Origin: Lysobacterales bacterium
GTDB taxonomy: Bacteria > Pseudomonadota > Gammaproteobacteria > Xanthomonadales > Rhodanobacteraceae
DNA length: 64,000 nucleotides
NCBI GenBank assembly: GCA_015655335.1
Contig: JAATFF010000106.1
Coordinates: 1 to 64,000 of the forward strand
Reading direction: 5' to 3'
Notes under the pieces: model-generated
Told to the model about the DNA's origin: nothing
Seen by the model: only the letters and a program-made list of their open reading frames with translations
Databases searched by the model: none
Program-made: the position numbers and the translations under genes
Part shown: piece after piece, positions 50,678-61,382 of the stretch
How positions within the stretch are numbered: the stretch's first letter is position 1
Layout of the letters: the number at the start of each line of letters is the position of its first letter

Positions 50678-51430
50678 TCACTCGTGATGCATGTCCGCAG
50701 GCGTTCCGTCCGACCAATTTGGCACGGCCACCAAGAACACGAGCATCGGCGGAAGTCCTTTCAGTTGGGGTTGTTCCTTCGCAGAGAAGGACCAATACGG
50801 GCTGGACATAACCGGCGCCCCCTCTGCGCCAGAACCCCAATCTTTACCGTCCTTCAGATGCGTGTAGAACATGACATGCGCCATGTTGTGACCGCCTTGG
50901 TCGGTCAAATAAGACGGTTTAGACATCATGTAATCCATGGCACCCTCTTCGAGATCCGGCAGTTGTTTATGGGCATATGCCGCTTTGAGTGCCGAGATAA
51001 TCTCCGCGTTGGAACGACCGGCCATGACCATCCGGGCACGCAGAGAAATGATGGGCAATATCGAACGTGCCGCCTGGGGATTCATACAATCGGCGGCCTT
51101 CACCTTCGGGTTCCAAAATTCGTCCCAGTCAAATGCTGCTGACCATGCCCGTCCCACGAAGCAGACGAAACCGTTTTTTCCCTGGATCGCGGTCTCATAG
51201 CCATGCCGTCCCAGTATCAGGATCGTCGCGTCGTGGGATATGGAATCGGGCGCTGCACTTCGCGCCAGGGCTATTTCAGCCCCCCGGTCCGCCATGAGGT
51301 ATTGGTCGATCGGGGCCATCTTCGGATAGGGAGTCGTGACGTCCTGCGCCATCGCCGGGTGCGCCGTGCCTAGCCCCACGAGCAGCACAGAGCACGTGAT
51401 TAGGATTGCGCCAATCTTGTATACACGCAT
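50678..51430 (-). CDS. Hypothetical secreted protein
   Basis: Signal peptide MRVYKIGAILITCSVLLVGLGTAHPAMAQ from ATG 51430; no family recognised. Confidence 0.7.
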   Translation of the reverse strand: MRVYKIGAILITCSVLLVGLGTAHPAMAQDVTTPYPKMAPIDQYLMADRGAEIALARSAAPDSISHDATILILGRHGYETAIQGKNGFVCFVGRAWSAAFDWDEFWNPKVKAADCMNPQAARSILPIISLRARMVMAGRSNAEIISALKAAYAHKQLPDLEEGAMDYMMSKPSYLTDQGGHNMAHVMFYTHLKDGKDWGSGAEGAPVMSSPYWSFSAKEQPQLKGLPPMLVFLVAVPNWSDGTPADMHHE

Positions 51431-51659
51431 CGTTTTCTCCTCGGATTCGGTGTTTTCGTGCAGAGTTGCCAACGTGTTTCGTGTGCCGGCAGCTGCGCTA
51501 GTTGTTCCACTTTCACTATGGCGACGGATGGCGAGTCCGGAATTCGACACGTTGTCGAGAAAAATTTTGGCTGTGGAAGTTCTCCATCACCAGGATGATC
51601 GAATCGTAAGGGTAAGGGCGCGAGCCTGACGATGAGGTACGGGCTCCCACGCAATGAGC

Positions 51660-51948
51660 TCAGCAACGGCAACGCCGTCCATCGGCCACACGCCGGGCCA
51701 CGTCAGCGTGATGATCGAATCCGAGAGTGAGCGAGCGGTGATCACCGGCGACATGACCCATCACCCGTGCCAGATGGCGCACCCCGAGTGGATGTTCGGC
51801 GACGACGACCCGAAGGCCGCCGCACTCACCCGCGCGCCTCTTCGATGAATGGGCCGATCAGACGATCCTCGTCATCGGCACCCGCTTCGCCGCTCCCACC
51901 GCTGGCTACGTTGTCCGCGACGGCGCAGCGTTTAAGTTTGCGGTGTGA
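51660..51948 (+). pseudogene. 3' fragment of an MBL-fold metallo-hydrolase with a frameshift
   Basis: GHTPGHVSVMIESESERAVITGDMTHHPCQMAHPEWMFGDDDPKAAALTRA, then in another frame RLFDEWADQTILVIGTRFAAPTAGYVVRDGAAFKFAV*. Confidence 0.82.
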
Positions 51949-52097
51949 GGGCGGCGAGCTCCACTCCCGCCGCCGTGGACGTTATTCACTTAGGTAGCAG
52001 ACCGACGCCGCCGTTGGTCAGCACAACCGGGCGTTTGTGGCTTCGGACCGCTTAAGCTCCGCATTGAGTTTGCGTTAGCCGGTGATACGCAAGCTAT

Positions 52098-53075
52098 TCA
52101 GAACTGCTCGCCCACCATCGCTTCACTCTTGGCCCAAAGTGCCTTTGCACGTTCCGGATCGAGTGCATACGGACGAACACCTTCGCTCACCGCGCTGAGG
52201 CCAGAATCGGTGACGACTTCACCCACATGGCAGTTTTCGCAGTACTTTGCGCCGACGTCGTTCGCACCAGCGACCACGCCCGCCCACACCGATGTCGCCG
52301 CGCCCTGCGGAATCGACTTCAGCACGAATGCTGGCTTGCCTGCGGCCTTGTTCTCGTCGTTGAGTTCGTCGATGCGTCGCTGGAACGAGGCGTCATCGGG
52401 ATACATGTGACGCCCCAGCTCGGTCTTGATGCCGCCCGGATGCACCGCCGTGGCGCGAACGCCGCGATGCTTGTGGCGTCGATCGAACTCCACGGCAAAC
52501 AGAATGTTTGCGGTCTTGGAGCGCCCGTAGGCAACGAACTCCGCGTACTGGGTATGTTCGAAATTGGGATCGTCAAGATCCACATCCGCAAAACGATGGC
52601 CGGCCGACGACAGGTTTACCAATCGGCCGCCGTCGTTGATAAGCGAAGCGATGCGATTGACCAGTACGAAGTGGCCCAGGTGATTGGTACCGAATTGCGT
52701 TTCGAAACCATCTTTGGTCAGACCGAAGGGACACGCCATGACGCCAGCGTTGGCGATCACCACGTCGAATCGCTCGCCGCGCTCCAGCAGCTGTTCGGCG
52801 CAGCGACGCACGCTGGCCAGAGAGGCCAGATTCAGCTCAATCAGCTCCAGGCTGCCTTGTCCGCGCGCGTCGGCACGCACGCCTTGGGTCGCGGATTCCG
52901 CCTTGGCCAGATCCCGTGCCGCGCCGACCACATGCGCGCCGTGGGCCGCCAGGCTGCGGGCCGTTTCCACGCCCAAACCGGCCGATACACCTGTTACCAG
53001 AATGCGTTTGCCGCTGAGATCGATGCCGTCCAGCACCTCGTTCGTTGTCGATGTCGCACCGAATTGCTTCGTCAT
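52098..53075 (-). CDS. SDR family NAD(P)-dependent oxidoreductase
   Basis: ILVTGVSAGLGVETARSLAAHGAHVV, NAGVMACP, YGRSKTAN. Confidence 0.92.
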   Translation of the reverse strand: MTKQFGATSTTNEVLDGIDLSGKRILVTGVSAGLGVETARSLAAHGAHVVGAARDLAKAESATQGVRADARGQGSLELIELNLASLASVRRCAEQLLERGERFDVVIANAGVMACPFGLTKDGFETQFGTNHLGHFVLVNRIASLINDGGRLVNLSSAGHRFADVDLDDPNFEHTQYAEFVAYGRSKTANILFAVEFDRRHKHRGVRATAVHPGGIKTELGRHMYPDDASFQRRIDELNDENKAAGKPAFVLKSIPQGAATSVWAGVVAGANDVGAKYCENCHVGEVVTDSGLSAVSEGVRPYALDPERAKALWAKSEAMVGEQF

Positions 53076-53219
53076 GATCGCCTCGCTTTACTTTGAAAAT
53101 CGCAGGGGCGGCTTGTCGTCGGTACCCTTTGGGGGTCAGGGTCCGCTAAGATGGCGACAAACCGGAGGATGGCTCCGGATATTTATATGGAGGATTCCTC
53201 CGTTTTGCAAGGGGTACCC

Positions 53220-53810
53220 GTGTCCACCGCGAAAAAAAAGTCGATCACCCCCCGCAAACCGCGTGCAGACGCCGAACGTAACCGTCACCGTCTGACGGAG
53301 GTGGCGAAGAAGGCGTTCACGGAACGCGGCGGCAACGTCACGCTGGACGAAATCGCCAAGCGCGCCGGCGTGGGCATCGGCACGCTGTACCGGCACTTCC
53401 CCACACGCGACGCCATGCTCCAAGCGGTCTATCGCCACGAAGTGGAGCAACTCGCGGAGGCGGCCGCCACGTTGCTCGAATCGATGAGACCGCTGGAAGC
53501 TTTACGCGCGTGGTTGCGCCTTTTCGTCGACTACATCGGAACGAAAAAGATCATCGTGCCCGCACTCAACGCGGCGACGAGCGAAAACGCGGCATTGCTC
53601 GAATATTCCTCAGCGCAAATCCATGTGGCTGCGAATCACCTGATAGCGCGCGCTATCGAAAACGGCGACGTGCACAAAGACGTTCGCGCGCTCGATCTTC
53701 TCTATGCCGTGTTCGGCTTCTCCAAAACCAACGATCCGACCGATTGGATTCCGCGCGCCTATCGGCTCATCGATATTCTGATCGCCGGGCTTGCGAGCGT
53801 GAACGACTGA
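53220..53810 (+). CDS. TetR/AcrR family regulator, divergent from the SDR gene (GTG start preferred over ATG 53151)
   Basis: VTLDEIAKRAGVGIGTLYRHFPTRDAMLQAVY HTH; aaggggtaccc SD before GTG. Confidence 0.88.
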   Translation: MSTAKKKSITPRKPRADAERNRHRLTEVAKKAFTERGGNVTLDEIAKRAGVGIGTLYRHFPTRDAMLQAVYRHEVEQLAEAAATLLESMRPLEALRAWLRLFVDYIGTKKIIVPALNAATSENAALLEYSSAQIHVAANHLIARAIENGDVHKDVRALDLLYAVFGFSKTNDPTDWIPRAYRLIDILIAGLASVND

Positions 53811-54347
53811 CGCGGTGGCGGTGAATGCCCACTTCCTGCTGAAGCGATGGGTATGAACCATGTTGGCCCTCGAGATCTTCTCGCTCACGTTCGATGCCAT
53901 GTCAGCTGATCGTGCCGGTGACGCAACTCATCGCGTTTTGAACGGTGCGGATGCGTTGATGAAACGCGTCGACGATGGCGGCTTCCCATGTCACATCGCC
54001 ATGTTCAATGGCGCGTCACTCGACCACGAGCGGATTTTGGGGGAGCTGGCGCAACGTTACCGATGCTACACCTCGCCAGTTCGGTAGACGTCAAAGGGCG
54101 GCAACGCAACATTCCGCACCCATTTCTTTCTGGAAGTGACTGAACTAACAGGAAAAGCGCGACCGGCTTCTCGTGATGTTCCCGCGCATGTCCCACTGTC
54201 CCAGAACGTTCATATCCAAGTGGTTCAATTCGGAGCATGCCAAGGGCTGCGCCATCAGCGCGGCTCGTGGCCTGTTGTAAGGGGGAATCCGCAGAAATGG
54301 GTGCAGTACCAACCCTGTGTCGTCGTACCCACTCCAGGAGTTTTCAC

Positions 54348-56090
54348 ATGTTCAGTCTTCGTATGTTCCGCAGGGCCATCTTGCCTGCGTCGATCGCCTT
54401 GATGGGATTCACGCTCGCCTATGCCCAGGTCGATCCAAGCTCGAATCAGAACGCCGATTCCTTTGCGCATTCTCCGTGGCACGGCGGTGGACGCTCGCCA
54501 CAAGATCAGCTTCCCACGGCGACGCCGATCAAGCATCTCGTGGTGATCTTCGATGAAAACCGTTCGTTCGATCATTACTTCGGCACCTATCCGGTGGCGG
54601 CCAATCCCCCGGGCGAACCGGCGTTCAAGGCTAAGCCCTTCACGCCCCAGGTCGACGGTCTCTCGCCGGCGCTGTTGAACGACAATCCGAACAAGCTCAA
54701 CGCCGTCAACGGCGTCAATGCGGTGAATCCCTTCCGCCTTGATCGCACCCAGGCCAACACCGAGGGCCAGAACCACAGCTACACGCCGGAGCAGCTCGCC
54801 TACGACAACGGCGCTGCCGACCGTTTCCCCGCGTTCACGGGTAACAACACGGTGACCACTACCGGCGCGTTCGGCACGCATGGTCTTGTGATGGGTTACT
54901 TCGACGGTAACACCGTCACGGCGATGTGGAATTACGCGCAGCACTTCGCCATGGACGACAACGCTTATACCGACACCTACGGTCCTTCAACACCAGGCGC
55001 GATTGCCGTGGTATCGGGCACCAACAACGGCGCCAAGGTGGTGCTGGGTTCGGCCTCGACCATCCCCGACAACCAGGGCGGCCTGACCCTGATCGGCGAT
55101 ACCGATCCGGCCTATGACTTGTGCTCCTCGACCAGCAGCACGGTGACGATGACGTCGAAGAACATCGGCGACCTACTCAATGCCCACCACATCACCTGGG
55201 GTGGCTTCATGGGCGGCTTCGACCTGACTGCCGTGAACGAAAACGGCACCACCAGTTGCAAGCGCAGTACCTACTCGAGCGTGCTGGATGCCACCGAGAC
55301 CGACTACACGCCGCACCACAACTGGTTCCAGTATTACGCCACCACCTCGAACCCGGCACACACGCGTCCCACCTCGACGTCCGAGATCGGCTATACCGAC
55401 CACAAGGACAGCACCTCTGCGCCGGTTCACCACGAATACGACGTGAACGATTTCTTCAACGCCGTATCGTCGGGCAATTTCCCCTCGGTCAGCTATATCA
55501 AGCCGCCCGCGGTGGACGATGCCCATCCAGGCAACTCCGATCCGCTGGATGAGCAATCCTTCGTGGTGAAGGTGATCAACTTCCTGCAGAAGCAGCCCGA
55601 TTGGGACAGCACTGCCGTCATCGTCACCTACGATGACTCCGACGGCTGGTACGACCATCGCTATGCCTCGCCCACCACGTCGTCCTTTGATTCCACCACG
55701 CCGCAAGGATCGGTTATCGGCGCCGATCAGCTCAATGCGCCGGGCGTCTGCAATGCACACGGCGCCAAGCCGGGCGTGGGTGTGAATGGTGGCACCGTCA
55801 ATGGTCGCTGCGGCCCCGGTACGCGTACGCCGTTCCTGGTGATCTCGCCTTATGCGCGCGTCAACTATGTGGATGGCACGCAAATCACGCAGGCTTCGGT
55901 GGTGCGCTTCATCGAAGACAACTGGCTGCGTGGCGAGCGCATCGGCCAGGGTTCGGGCGATGCCACCACCGGCAGCATCATGGGCATGTTCGATTTCAAC
56001 CGCGACCGTTTCGATCTGGCGCCGCCGTTGTTCCTTGATCCGAACCAGGGCACGCCGATCATCGACAAGCGTTACCCTTGGCATTCCTGA
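54348..56090 (+). CDS. Secreted phosphoesterase / phospholipase C-acid phosphatase family
   Basis: IKHLVVIFDENRSFDHYFGTYP, VIVTYDDSDGWYDHRY, GPGTRTPFLVISPYARVNYVD; SD aggag before ATG 54348. Confidence 0.88.
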   Translation: MFSLRMFRRAILPASIALMGFTLAYAQVDPSSNQNADSFAHSPWHGGGRSPQDQLPTATPIKHLVVIFDENRSFDHYFGTYPVAANPPGEPAFKAKPFTPQVDGLSPALLNDNPNKLNAVNGVNAVNPFRLDRTQANTEGQNHSYTPEQLAYDNGAADRFPAFTGNNTVTTTGAFGTHGLVMGYFDGNTVTAMWNYAQHFAMDDNAYTDTYGPSTPGAIAVVSGTNNGAKVVLGSASTIPDNQGGLTLIGDTDPAYDLCSSTSSTVTMTSKNIGDLLNAHHITWGGFMGGFDLTAVNENGTTSCKRSTYSSVLDATETDYTPHHNWFQYYATTSNPAHTRPTSTSEIGYTDHKDSTSAPVHHEYDVNDFFNAVSSGNFPSVSYIKPPAVDDAHPGNSDPLDEQSFVVKVINFLQKQPDWDSTAVIVTYDDSDGWYDHRYASPTTSSFDSTTPQGSVIGADQLNAPGVCNAHGAKPGVGVNGGTVNGRCGPGTRTPFLVISPYARVNYVDGTQITQASVVRFIEDNWLRGERIGQGSGDATTGSIMGMFDFNRDRFDLAPPLFLDPNQGTPIIDKRYPWHS

Positions 56091-56150
56091 TCGCAGGCTC
56101 GGCGCCGGATCACTGCCTGATCCGGGCCTAGCACGTGGCGAATGAGGCCC

Positions 56151-56184
56151 ATCTCTGCTCCGCGATATATCGCGGAGCAGAGAT
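56151..56184 (+). terminator. Perfect 34-bp palindrome, probable terminator of the phosphoesterase gene
   Basis: atctctgctccgcgata|tatcgcggagcagagat followed by gttttcc. Confidence 0.65.
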
Positions 56185-56223
56185 GTTTTCCACGGCTCCA
56201 TCGCATTCCATCACGCCATTGCC

Positions 56224-57669
56224 TTGGACATGCCTTTGACTTCGGATTCCCCAACATCACGCACGCCAGTACAGCGCAAGCCGTTTCGTCTGTTCAAAAT
56301 GCTGCTTGGCGCGGCTTGCGCATGCAGCTGCCTCACCAGCTACGCGTTTCTCAACCAAGCCACGAAACCGCAAAGCGACGCTGCTGACAACAGCGGCATC
56401 AATCCGCATCCGATCCATCTGACGCTGCCGCAGGCTAATCCGCTGAGCGCAGTTGCGCAGCTCGGCAAATCGCTGTTCTTCGATCCGATGCTGTCGGGCT
56501 CCGGACGGCAATCGTGCTCCTCTTGCCACAGCCCCGCATACGGCTACAACCCGCCCAACGCGCTAACCGTGCAAAAGGGTGGAAAAGATTTGCACCATGC
56601 CGGGTATCGACCACCGCTCTCGCTCGCATATTTGTATCGGCAACCGCCTTTCAGCATTGGACCGGACGCAGCCGATAACGACGTGGCGCCCGACCTCAAT
56701 GCGATAGCAACATCCGTGCGCGGCGATTCACGCGCAACTAAGCAAGCTGGCGTGACGCCCGCTGCACCGGCGATGGTGGCGCAAGGCGGCTTGTTCTGGG
56801 ACGGCCGCGCCGATTCACTGCAGCGGCAAGCCTATTTGCCTCTGCTCAATCCCGTGGAAATGGCGAACGCCAGCATCGATGAAGTGGCCAATAAACTCGT
56901 GCACAGCCGCTATCGCCCATCGTTCACCCTGCTGTTCGGGCCCGGCATCGTCAACGATCCGCAACAGCTGGTTTCCGAGGCCATGTTCGCCATCGGCCGC
57001 TTTCAGATCGAAGATCCGTCGTTTCATCCGTTCACCAGTAAGTACGACGCATGGTTGCAAGGGCAGGCGCGACTGACACCGGCGGAACTGCGCGGGCTTC
57101 TCGCCTTCAATGATCCGAAGAAAGGCAATTGCGCCGGCTGCCATCTCAGCCAGCCGAGTCGTGACGGCTTGCCTCCGCTGTTCACCGATACGCAATACGA
57201 AGCATTGGGCGTACCTCGCAACACCACGTTGGTGCTCAACCGGGATGCGCATTACTACGATCTCGGTATCTGCGGCCCGTTCCGCAAGGATCTCGCACAG
57301 CAGACGCAATACTGCGGCATGTTCCTCACACCCACTCTGCGCAACGTAGACAAGCGAGCGGTGTTCTTTCACAACGGCGCCTACCACACGCTGACGCAGG
57401 TCATGGATTTCTACAATTTGCGCAGCGTCGCGCCCGAAAAGATCTATCCGCACGATGCCAACGGCAAGCTGGCGCTATACAACGATATACCCGCGGCTTA
57501 TCAGGGCAACGTGGATACCACCGACGCGCCCTTCGACCGCCACGTTGGCGATCCGCCGCCGCTCACCGCTCAGGATATCCAGGACATCATCACCTTCCTC
57601 CACACACTGGACGATGGCTACCTGCCCGAAAAGAAAAAACCAAGCGACACCGTGCACGCCAGCCAATAG
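56224..57669 (+). CDS. Di-heme cytochrome c peroxidase / MauG-family protein
   Basis: Two CxxCH motifs: SCSSCHSPAYG and NCAGCHLSQ. Confidence 0.9.
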   Translation: MDMPLTSDSPTSRTPVQRKPFRLFKMLLGAACACSCLTSYAFLNQATKPQSDAADNSGINPHPIHLTLPQANPLSAVAQLGKSLFFDPMLSGSGRQSCSSCHSPAYGYNPPNALTVQKGGKDLHHAGYRPPLSLAYLYRQPPFSIGPDAADNDVAPDLNAIATSVRGDSRATKQAGVTPAAPAMVAQGGLFWDGRADSLQRQAYLPLLNPVEMANASIDEVANKLVHSRYRPSFTLLFGPGIVNDPQQLVSEAMFAIGRFQIEDPSFHPFTSKYDAWLQGQARLTPAELRGLLAFNDPKKGNCAGCHLSQPSRDGLPPLFTDTQYEALGVPRNTTLVLNRDAHYYDLGICGPFRKDLAQQTQYCGMFLTPTLRNVDKRAVFFHNGAYHTLTQVMDFYNLRSVAPEKIYPHDANGKLALYNDIPAAYQGNVDTTDAPFDRHVGDPPPLTAQDIQDIITFLHTLDDGYLPEKKKPSDTVHASQ

Positions 57670-57853
57670 TTCGAATCAGCGATCTCATTCGAACTTCTTG
57701 CGGAGATCTCGGCCCGCAGCTTTAAGCAGATCGCGACGACGCACAGTCTTCCTCCTTGAGATCGGTGAGCCCGCTTACTGCATGAGCAGCGCCAGACCAT
57801 CACGTCACGAGGGATCCATTGACGGGTAACGGGGAAAGATGACTGGTGCGGTG

Positions 57854-57881
57854 GGCTGAGCAGTGTATGCACTGCTCAGCC
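57854..57881. repeat. Hairpin with 12-bp stem, 4-nt loop, between convergent peroxidase and peptidase genes
   Basis: ggctgagcagtg-tatg-cactgctcagcc. Confidence 0.75.
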
Positions 57882-58003
57882 ACGCACTATCGCTATTCGT
57901 GCCGACATGTTTTACGTGCGTTGGCCCGACCGGCAACCATGCCCGTTCTGGCTTGCGATGTCGGCCGGTCGATGCAGCACCTTGCTGGAATCGTTTTAGA
58001 CCG

Positions 58004-59950
58004 TTAGTTCGCCTGCACGCCGGGCCCGATGTTTTTTTCCAGAAAGCTCTGCACATGGTTGTACATGTCCACGAGGTTCTCTTCCTTGTAGAAGCCGTGT
58101 CCTTCTTTTGGCTTGGTCAACCATTCGTACGGCTTGTGTGCGGCCTCCAAGGCGGCACGCATCGCCTTGGCTTGCGCAAAGGGGGCGCGTTCGTCGGCTT
58201 CGCCGTGAATCAGTAGCACCGGCACGTCGATCTTGTCGGCAAGCTTGTCGGGTGAATTGGCTGCCAGCTCGGAAGGATCCTTGCCAATGGCTTGCTCGAG
58301 GTAATTTCTTCCGGCCGTCCGCTCCTTGATGTCGCCCTTGTCGTACATCATGGCCAGATCGTAGATACCGGCCTCGCCGATCGCGCACTTGAACATGCCG
58401 GGCGCGCGAATCACCGTCATCATCGCCGAATAGCCGCCGAAGCTGGCGCCAAAGACGCAGACGCGCTTGGGGTCTCCGTAGTGTTGCGCTTCGGCCCATT
58501 TCACGCCGTCGATCAGATCCTGTTGAATGCGCGTTCCCCATTTGCCGTAGCCGGCGTCGACGAACCCAGGACCGCGACCGCCCGATCCGCGGTAGTTGAC
58601 CTGTAGAACCAGATAGCCGCGGCTTGCAAGGAACTGCGCATCGGTGTCGAAAAACCAGGTGTCGCTGATGCCAAACGGACCGCCGTGCGGCAACAGCACC
58701 ATAGGCAGGTTATTCATGCTGGCGCCTTTGGGTACCGTAAGAATGGCTTCCAGCGGCGTGCCGTCGCTGGCGGTGAAATGCATGGGCACACGCGTGCCCA
58801 TTTTGTCGGGATCGATGCTTGCGTCCTCTGAAAACAATCCCGCTATCTTCTTTGCTTTCATGTCGAACAAGTAATACGAGCCAGGATCGCGATCGCTGCT
58901 GACCCCGAAAATCAGCATGGTTCCGTCTTCACTGAAGCTGGAGAAAGTGACGAACTGGTTCGGAAATTTGTCACGCAGCATCTGGTAAATCTGCGCCAGC
59001 GGTTGATTGCCGTTGATGATGACCGACGTCGGAGTGCCGGTAACAGGCGCAGCGGCGATGGGTTCGTTTTGCGGTGTCCATTGCACGTAGCCGACGTTAC
59101 CGAAGTCGTCTTTGGCGAGTAGTTGCGATTGGGTGCCGTCCGCATTGGTTTGCACCAGCGACAACGGGCCGCCTTTGACGCTGGTGCGTGCATACAGATG
59201 TTGCTTGTCTTGCGAGAAGGCAATCGGTTCGAAGCGTTCGTCGTTGGGAAGCTTCACCCACTGCCCGTTCTGCATGCGATAGACGACATACTTGTCGAAT
59301 AAGTCCAGGCCCTGCGCGTAGCGCACGTTGCCATCCGGATCCATGGTGAAGTCCATGTCGCCCGCATTGATCTGGCCGATCTGGTGGCGCACGCCGTTGT
59401 CGGCGTTGACGTCGTACAGCCAGGTGTTCTTTTCGTCGTCCCACATGTATGTCTGCATGTAGAAGTGACCGTTGGCTTTCGACGGCAAGCTGGCAATGGT
59501 GGCATACCCGTCGTCGGCGGTGCGTACCCGGCCGCCGCGCCCGTCAACCCATTCGCGATTGAACATGGGCAGGATTCGCTTACCGCCCGAGTCGGTGGCG
59601 ATGATTTCGCCCAGCCGTTCCGGTCGATCGAGCGAGCCCCAAAATTTAGCCAACTCGACCACCAGGCGCTCGGGCCCCGTCCATTGGATGTCGTACGGAA
59701 GCTGCTGCCAGGGCAGTCGCAGCATGCTTTTCGGATGGCTCATATCGTCGAGCCTGTAAACCACCACGGCGTGGTCTTCGCCTTGCTCAACGGCTACCGC
59801 CAGATACTTTCCGTCGGGTGAAAGCCTGGGCATCGAATACCCACCTCGATGCGCGAAAGCTTCCACCGGTACTCGATCGCCCGCAGTGGCGACAACAGGC
59901 ATCAACAAACACAGCGCGGCCGCTAAGGCGCGCGCACGTCCATTCCTCAT
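58004..59950 (-). CDS. S9 family peptidase (prolyl oligopeptidase-like)
   Basis: VCVFGASFGGYSAMMTVIRAP nucleophile elbow; LLIHGEADERAPFAQA; signal peptide. Confidence 0.93.
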   Translation of the reverse strand: MRNGRARALAAALCLLMPVVATAGDRVPVEAFAHRGGYSMPRLSPDGKYLAVAVEQGEDHAVVVYRLDDMSHPKSMLRLPWQQLPYDIQWTGPERLVVELAKFWGSLDRPERLGEIIATDSGGKRILPMFNREWVDGRGGRVRTADDGYATIASLPSKANGHFYMQTYMWDDEKNTWLYDVNADNGVRHQIGQINAGDMDFTMDPDGNVRYAQGLDLFDKYVVYRMQNGQWVKLPNDERFEPIAFSQDKQHLYARTSVKGGPLSLVQTNADGTQSQLLAKDDFGNVGYVQWTPQNEPIAAAPVTGTPTSVIINGNQPLAQIYQMLRDKFPNQFVTFSSFSEDGTMLIFGVSSDRDPGSYYLFDMKAKKIAGLFSEDASIDPDKMGTRVPMHFTASDGTPLEAILTVPKGASMNNLPMVLLPHGGPFGISDTWFFDTDAQFLASRGYLVLQVNYRGSGGRGPGFVDAGYGKWGTRIQQDLIDGVKWAEAQHYGDPKRVCVFGASFGGYSAMMTVIRAPGMFKCAIGEAGIYDLAMMYDKGDIKERTAGRNYLEQAIGKDPSELAANSPDKLADKIDVPVLLIHGEADERAPFAQAKAMRAALEAAHKPYEWLTKPKEGHGFYKEENLVDMYNHVQSFLEKNIGPGVQAN

Positions 59951-60594
59951 GTTTTATCCCCTGTTTGCACAAGATGCGTCTTGCGGCTCGGTCAACCTGC
60001 TCCCCAGGGCCGTCCGCGTGAAGCCAGTGTAGCCAAACCGTCGGAGACTAAGAAAGTGTTCTAACTTGGTAATGCGCGGCCGGTTACACCGCCGCCTTTG
60101 ACCCTCCCCGGTTCAGCTATGCGCCAGCCCTTTGCCGTGCACTTCAACTCCGTGGGCCCTCACCTGGGACCGATCCGGATTCATCGATATTGTCCCGATG
60201 TAGATCACTCGGTGCTCTGGGTAGACACATCACGTTTCGCCGAGCCATTGGCTCCTCCTTGCCGGACACAAGAAGCGTGAATTCACCTTCTATTCTTAAG
60301 CGTCCGCTTGGAGTGGACGCGGACATGAAACATCGTGGTGCGTAACGGTCAAAGACTAGCCAAATGTTGACGAGGCATCGAGTGAGGCGGGGCGTTGTTC
60401 TCGCTCGAAAGCGCTCCGAATGGCACTCCGACGTCCCCCCGCTTTGAGTAGCGGTATCGTTTGGAGCCCGTTGTCACATGACGTCGATTCGCATCGCTCC
60501 ATGCGAATCGGAAATTGGCGTGGCAATCGAAAAGCGTCCTGGCTGCCTTCTCGCAAGAATGCCTCCCCACCAAGGCAACTTTCGAGGCTTTCTT

Positions 60595-60777
60595 ATGGAC
60601 ATCGACTTTGTCGAGCAGCTGATGTGTTCCGATTGCGGCCTCGTCTATGGCGAGATGCTGGTATTAAGCGATCGTGACGACGACAGAATTTGCCCGCGTT
60701 GCGGCGCCGGCCATGGTGCCGTCTCGTCGATTGAATGCGTATACGGCACGGCGCAAGCGTCGCTGATTCGCCTTTGA
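60595..60777 (+). CDS. Small zinc-ribbon-like protein
   Basis: MDIDFVEQLMCSDCGLVYGEMLVLSDRDDDRICPRCGAGHG; two CxxC pairs. Confidence 0.55.
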   Translation: MDIDFVEQLMCSDCGLVYGEMLVLSDRDDDRICPRCGAGHGAVSSIECVYGTAQASLIRL

Positions 60778-60869
60778 CCGCAGCTTCCGCGCGGCCTTCC
60801 CTCGCTCCCATGCGTGCTCCTCTGTGTCATGGCGGAGGACGAATCACCTCATTTCATCAGGAGTTTTCT

Positions 60870-61214
60870 ATGAAAATGCTTCCGCTCGCCGGATTGCTGT
60901 TGTTCGTCGGCAGCGCGCACGCCGCTTCACTGAACGTGCCGCAGATCCAGATCCATCGGACGATCGACGTCACTTACCGCTGTCCCGGCGGCGATCGCTT
61001 CAGCGTGACGTATCTCAATGGCGGCAATGGACAGAACTTCGCCATCGTGCCCTATCGCGGCAAACCGATGCTGCTGACGAGCACGATGTCCGCCGACGGC
61101 GTGAAGTTTCAGGCCGATTCGATGACGTGGTGGATCAAAGGTCGCGACGCGACGCTTTCCGATGCGCGCATCGACGCCAATCAGCCCGTCATGACCGGCT
61201 GCAAGTCGACCTAA
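60870..61214 (+). CDS. MliC-family lysozyme inhibitor-like periplasmic protein
   Basis: Signal peptide; VTYRCPGGDRFSVTYLNGGNGQNFAIVPYRGKPMLL. Confidence 0.72.
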   Translation: MKMLPLAGLLLFVGSAHAASLNVPQIQIHRTIDVTYRCPGGDRFSVTYLNGGNGQNFAIVPYRGKPMLLTSTMSADGVKFQADSMTWWIKGRDATLSDARIDANQPVMTGCKST

Positions 61215-61382
61215 GCACTGGCCACGCCATCTCATCGCGACGACGCCGTTCGATTTCGAAAACCTTTGTGCAGATCGAAAAACGCGCTGCGTTTCGAAAA
61301 GATCGCTCGCCGTCCGGTACTCACAATAAACCCCGAAATCGATCAACTAGTTTTCGATCCACCTAACCCCTGGAGAATCATC

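Noticed and set aside
53860-54087. Possible 75-aa coding sequence
   Set aside because: No recognisable family or convincing ribosome-binding site; not listed as a gene.
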